From NCBI RefSeq assembly GCF_000622085.1, contig NZ_JHWL01000006.1, positions 1 to 64,000 of the forward strand: 64,000 nucleotides of DNA, read 5' to 3'. Positions 61,236 through 64,000 of this stretch are shown in pieces. Made by a program: the position numbers and the translations under genes. Source of the DNA: Butyrivibrio proteoclasticus P6B7 (GTDB lineage Bacteria > Bacillota > Clostridia > Lachnospirales > Lachnospiraceae). The notes beneath the pieces are model-generated. The model saw only the letters and a program-made list of their open reading frames with translations. It did not search any database and was not told the DNA's origin. Each line of letters starts with the position of its first letter. Within the stretch, counting starts at the first letter, position 1.

Positions 61236-61264
61236 TTCATTTTTTATCATATATTGTATATAAT
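61236..61264 (+). promoter_or_regulatory. Promoter of the 61330 gene
   Basis: TTCATT (61236-61241), a 17-base spacer and TATAAT (61259-61264), about 65 bases before the ATG. A good sigma-A -10 with a moderate -35. Confidence 0.65.
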
Positions 61265-61329
61265 AGATTTGGGAATAGGTGCAGACCACTAAATCTAGTT
61301 ATCGTAGATTAAGTAAGGAGAAAAGAACT

Positions 61330-61632
61330 ATGTATATAGCAATGCAGTGCGCAGACAGTAATGGAACACTGAACACAGAGATATGTACATTCTATGGCAT
61401 CAGATATGATTCCAGATACAGAGCTGCCTATCTTTCAACTGAACACCTTAATCATGATTACGTAATCCCTATGCTGCCTCAGGACTATGAAGATGCTGTT
61501 AAGCAGATCCGCGCAGCCATGACAAGTCATGCAACAATGATAGACCTTGGCGAAAGCATCATTAGCAGAGGAAGAAAGGGAGAAGCAAGACAGGTGCAAC
61601 CACAAAAGCTTGTGATCACACCTATCGGATAA
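61330..61632 (+). CDS. 100-residue protein, unknown function
   Basis: A soluble protein starting MYIAMQCADSNGTLNTEICT and containing EHLNHDYVIPMLPQDYEDAV; it ends in a basic tail. No recognised domain. AAGGAG lies 8 bases before ATG 61330, and a clear promoter is upstream. It stands between leuS (divergent) and a convergent lipoprotein-like gene. Function unknown. Confidence 0.65.
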   Translation: MYIAMQCADSNGTLNTEICTFYGIRYDSRYRAAYLSTEHLNHDYVIPMLPQDYEDAVKQIRAAMTSHATMIDLGESIISRGRKGEARQVQPQKLVITPIG

Positions 61633-61679
61633 TACTTTGCTATTTAATTCTCTGTAGCGATTAAAGGGGCGATTTTGCC

Positions 61680-63179
61680 CTATTTTATAACGGTCCAGGC
61701 TGATTTATCCAGCATATGGTCCAAAATAGATGTTTGTAATTCGTCTTCAAATGCCTCCTTATCAATGTCCTCTTGGTCGATCTGATAATCGGGGCATTTT
61801 GCATCTCCTGAAGAAGATTCCTCTTCTCTTATAAACAGGTCCTCAATGTACTCCTGCTCCCCATCTGAATTAAATCGGAAGATACCATAGGAAACAGATC
61901 CATCATAATCGTACTCATTTACCATAAGTCCATTATCTAAAGGATAGGAATAGCTGATCTGCTCCACGTTATCCATAAACCAGCAGACAACCTTTCCATC
62001 TTCAATATGAAATATGGAAACGTAAGCCCCAGGCTCATCCTCCATCTGAACTATCATTTCAACTTCTCCGTCCTGGTCCAGATCAGAAAATGTGTATTCA
62101 TAGGTATCATCAGAATTCTTAAAGTCAGGAATAAACCACTCTTCTTCCTGACCATCCTTTAAAAGAGATCTATCCCCATTAAGAAACTTTGTAAAGATGG
62201 CTTCATTTCCCTCTGCCTCCTTAGCACTGGCAGTATTATTATATGTGCTGATATAAACTGCAAACTCAATTTCATGTAGCGCGTCATAAAATATTTCATC
62301 CGTAAGGCCAGCGCTTGCAACAGCCTCTCCTTCAGAATTGTATACTGTATAGGTGTAATAATCGTTGGAATCTACGCAGCGACTTTCATCCTTTGCGTTC
62401 TCAACCAAAAACTGAAGCCGCTTAAATTCCTCTTCCTCAAAGGTCTTTTCTCTGGTAACTGTAACTCCATTACGAACATCGTCACAGGTAACCTTTCCAT
62501 TATAGTAAACAATGTAATCCTCATGGATCTTATCGCTATAAACAATTGAAAACTCCAGATACACCTTGTCACAGGCATTAGCAAAACCTGGCATATCCTC
62601 CACAGTAGTAGTAATCGGCCAACTGATATCACTATGTTTATAAAGGATAGGGATGATGGTCTTTTCCATCTTGTCATTTCCATATACATAGCCAGTTGGA
62701 ACAGTCACCAAATTCTTGCCTTCTTCATCAAATACACTGATGCCCCAACAATCTCCATCACAGGCGTCATTGTTGGTGGTGTCTTCTTTGAGAGATTTAA
62801 CTGTTTTCTTAAATGTATTTAGTTCCTCAGTAGAAAGAACTTCCTCACTTTTCGAAACATAATCTATACCCATATAGCAATAATGACCTGTTGTCTCAAT
62901 TGTTCCATCGTAGTAAACGTAGTAGTTAGTGTGAGACCAGTATCCTTCGTAGTCGCTGACAAGTCCCCAGTTGCCATTGTACAGACTAGCCAATAGCTGC
63001 TTATCAGGATTAGCATCCTCTGGATACTTCGCTGGAGCCACTTCCACTTTTCCATTGCCACTTCCGCTTCTGTTTCCGTTTTCCTGGCTTCTTAATGCCA
63101 TGAACAGGCCTCCTACGCCGCCTACAAGTGCAATGACTATAAACAGGATCACAAAATGCTTTAACCTAAACTTTTTCAT
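61680..63179 (-). CDS. Membrane-anchored secreted protein, unknown function
   Basis: A 499-residue protein with one N-terminal helix (FVILFIVIALVGGVGGLFM) and a long outer part with short beta-rich repeats (YNGNWGLVSDYEGYWSHTN; YYNGKVTCDDVRNGV) and a C-terminal FG-GAP-like segment (FSDLDQDGEVEMIVQMED). Similar C-terminal Asp-rich motifs bind calcium. I use ATG 63179, preceded by GGGAG; the longer start at 63317 lies in the promoter region. Function unknown. Confidence 0.75.
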   Translation of the reverse strand: MKKFRLKHFVILFIVIALVGGVGGLFMALRSQENGNRSGSGNGKVEVAPAKYPEDANPDKQLLASLYNGNWGLVSDYEGYWSHTNYYVYYDGTIETTGHYCYMGIDYVSKSEEVLSTEELNTFKKTVKSLKEDTTNNDACDGDCWGISVFDEEGKNLVTVPTGYVYGNDKMEKTIIPILYKHSDISWPITTTVEDMPGFANACDKVYLEFSIVYSDKIHEDYIVYYNGKVTCDDVRNGVTVTREKTFEEEEFKRLQFLVENAKDESRCVDSNDYYTYTVYNSEGEAVASAGLTDEIFYDALHEIEFAVYISTYNNTASAKEAEGNEAIFTKFLNGDRSLLKDGQEEEWFIPDFKNSDDTYEYTFSDLDQDGEVEMIVQMEDEPGAYVSIFHIEDGKVVCWFMDNVEQISYSYPLDNGLMVNEYDYDGSVSYGIFRFNSDGEQEYIEDLFIREEESSSGDAKCPDYQIDQEDIDKEAFEDELQTSILDHMLDKSAWTVIK

Positions 63180-63341
63180 ACTTTTCTCCCAATAAAAACA
63201 GATTAAGTCTTCGCCACCTACTATTAATACAGGCGGCAAAAAGAAATTGTTGCATAATACTTTTTTTATAAAAATGTTATTTGACGATTTTGTATATACA
63301 TGACTAAAATGATACAAGATAAGCGATTTACTATTTCGTTA

Positions 63342-63369
63342 TAATCTTTTTGTTATTTTATGCCGATAA
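63342..63369 (+). promoter_or_regulatory. Sigma-28 (SigD)-type promoter
   Basis: A perfect GCCGATAA (63362-63369) with TAAT (63342-63345) 16 bases upstream, a close match to the flagellar sigma factor consensus. It is 36 bases before the ATG of the FliM-like peptide gene. Confidence 0.7.
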
Positions 63370-63405
63370 ACCAAGTAGAGGAAGATTTAAGAAAGGGTAA
63401 ACCAC

Positions 63406-63615
63406 ATGGATTCAAATGGACTTAGCGCTGAACAGCAGGCTTTGCTTGCGAGCATAATGGGTAAGTCATCACAGGCTGGTGGTGGCGGTGGTTTCTCCCC
63501 GGCAAGTGTTCCTGCAGCCGGCGGGGTTCCTGCAGCTGCGCCTTCTGGTGGCGATTCCGGTAAGATGTTATCCCAGGCAGAAATTGATGCACTCATAGCA
63601 TCCATGGCCAAATAA
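63406..63615 (+). CDS. 69-residue protein with FliM-N-terminal-like motifs
   Basis: The protein is two copies of a short helix motif around a Gly/Ala/Pro linker: SAEQQALLASIMGK near the start and MLSQAEIDALIASMAK at the end. The second closely resembles the LSQxEIDALL segment at the N-terminus of FliM and FliY/FliN, which binds phospho-CheY or the switch complex. A sigma-28-type promoter upstream and a strong terminator downstream mark it as an independent gene. AAAGGG lies about 9 bases before the ATG. A role in chemotactic switching is inferred. Confidence 0.7.
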   Translation: MDSNGLSAEQQALLASIMGKSSQAGGGGGFSPASVPAAGGVPAAAPSGGDSGKMLSQAEIDALIASMAK

Positions 63616-63628
63616 TAATCAAAAATTT

Positions 63629-63658
63629 AAGGCGCGTGCTTTAGGCACGTGCCTTTTT
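63629..63658. terminator. Intrinsic terminator between convergent genes
   Basis: AAGGCGCGTGC / GCACGTGCCTT (63629-63639 with 63645-63655, one G-T pair) followed by TTT. It ends the 69-residue gene and overlaps the last codon region of nth. Confidence 0.85.
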
Positions 63659-64000
63659 ATTATACTTGTAATACTTACAGATATCATTAAGACAACAGAT
63701 CTCGCACTTGGGGCTTCTGGCTACGCACACTGCCCTTCCATGGTCCACAAATCTGTGACAAAGATCATTCCCATCATCTGGTGGAACTATCTTCCATAGC
63801 TCTTTTTCCACCTTGGCAGGATCCTTGATATCATCCACAAGACCGATCAGGTTAGACAATCTGATGCAGTGGGTATCCGTAACAATGGCAGGCTTCCCAT
63901 ACACATCACCAAGCACCAGGTTAGCACTCTTCCTTCCAACACCGGGAAGGGTTAAAAGAGCTTCCATGGTATCCGGAACGCAGTCGTTATACTGCTCATG
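63641..64000 (-). CDS. nth: Endonuclease III (partial, N-terminus off right edge)
   Basis: The C-terminal 119 residues of a DNA glycosylase/AP lyase for oxidised pyrimidines. The helix-hairpin-helix (LPGVGRKSANLVLG), the catalytic Asp (VTDTHCIRLSNLIG) and the [4Fe-4S] motif C-x6-C-x2-C-x5-C (CVARSPKCEICCLNDIC) are intact. The frame stays open to the window end (EQYNDCVPDTMEALL), so the internal ATG at 63967 is not the start. Confidence 0.95.
   Translation of the reverse strand, partial: HEQYNDCVPDTMEALLTLPGVGRKSANLVLGDVYGKPAIVTDTHCIRLSNLIGLVDDIKDPAKVEKELWKIVPPDDGNDLCHRFVDHGRAVCVARSPKCEICCLNDICKYYKYNKKARA

Noticed and set aside
61087-61260. Searched for a T-box leader upstream of leuS
   Set aside because: No AGGGTGGNACCGCG-like T-box sequence or specifier-loop layout was found.

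Overview
The window looks like a chromosome segment from a motile, anaerobic Gram-positive Firmicute of the Lachnospiraceae, most like Butyrivibrio or Pseudobutyrivibrio. This rests on a monomeric [FeFe]-hydrogenase-like protein, LytTR/DUF3021, 5TMR-LYT and FIST sensory proteins, LPXTG surface proteins, ClpC without McsA/B, plentiful c-di-GMP and two-component signalling, an alpha-galactoside ABC system and strong AGGAGG-type ribosome sites. Species assignment is inference. No rRNA, tRNA, CRISPR array or prophage was seen.

Layout. 1-1860: an IS200/IS605 element with divergent tnpB (cut by the left edge) and tnpA. 2067-7530: an LRR protein followed by a block of secreted or surface proteins, two of them transglutaminase-like. 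7696-12681: radA, a small conserved gene, clpC with an unusual lysine-rich tail, and a GntR regulator. 12932-19468: purE-purM-purN-purD with a translationally coupled SH3-domain membrane protein, then pyrE with two small membrane-protein genes. 19636-24089: a beta-lactamase-fold lipoprotein, a structured gene-poor stretch with a decayed gene, and a LytTR operon. 24229-34325: a SpoIIE-type phosphatase, pyrF, a two-component pair, a group-B-like [FeFe]-hydrogenase, a reduced ABC pair and larB. 34460-40957: an alpha-galactoside uptake and hydrolysis locus with a divergent AraC regulator. 40995-44946: a TrpB2-type synthase and an amino-acid ABC transporter with ArgR-like boxes. 45112-47190: a soluble chemoreceptor plus a FIST sensor. 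47291-52974: a YczE-like membrane protein, small unknowns, a degenerate GGDEF-EAL protein and an intact diguanylate cyclase. 53253-64000: an LPXTG protein, an Asn/Met-rich anchored protein, a CDF transporter, leuS, unknown genes, a short FliM-like peptide gene with a sigma-28-type promoter, and the end of nth.

Most genes read leftwards, in short operons separated by hairpin terminators. The most interesting material is regulatory and intergenic: (i) a 69-residue protein carrying FliM-N-terminal-like motifs behind a GCCGATAA promoter; (ii) a 5' leader hairpin that buries the ribosome site of the FIST gene; (iii) three direct repeats at exactly 21-bp steps upstream of the LytTR operon; (iv) a roughly 65-bp hairpin repeat in two copies with compensatory stem changes, both placed just behind terminators; (v) several other long palindromic intergenic elements, including one with perfect 55-bp arms and one with 24-bp terminal inverted repeats; and (vi) a 50-residue membrane-protein gene coupled by ATGA to its neighbour. 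Functions are from recognised motifs; regulatory claims are inference unless stated.
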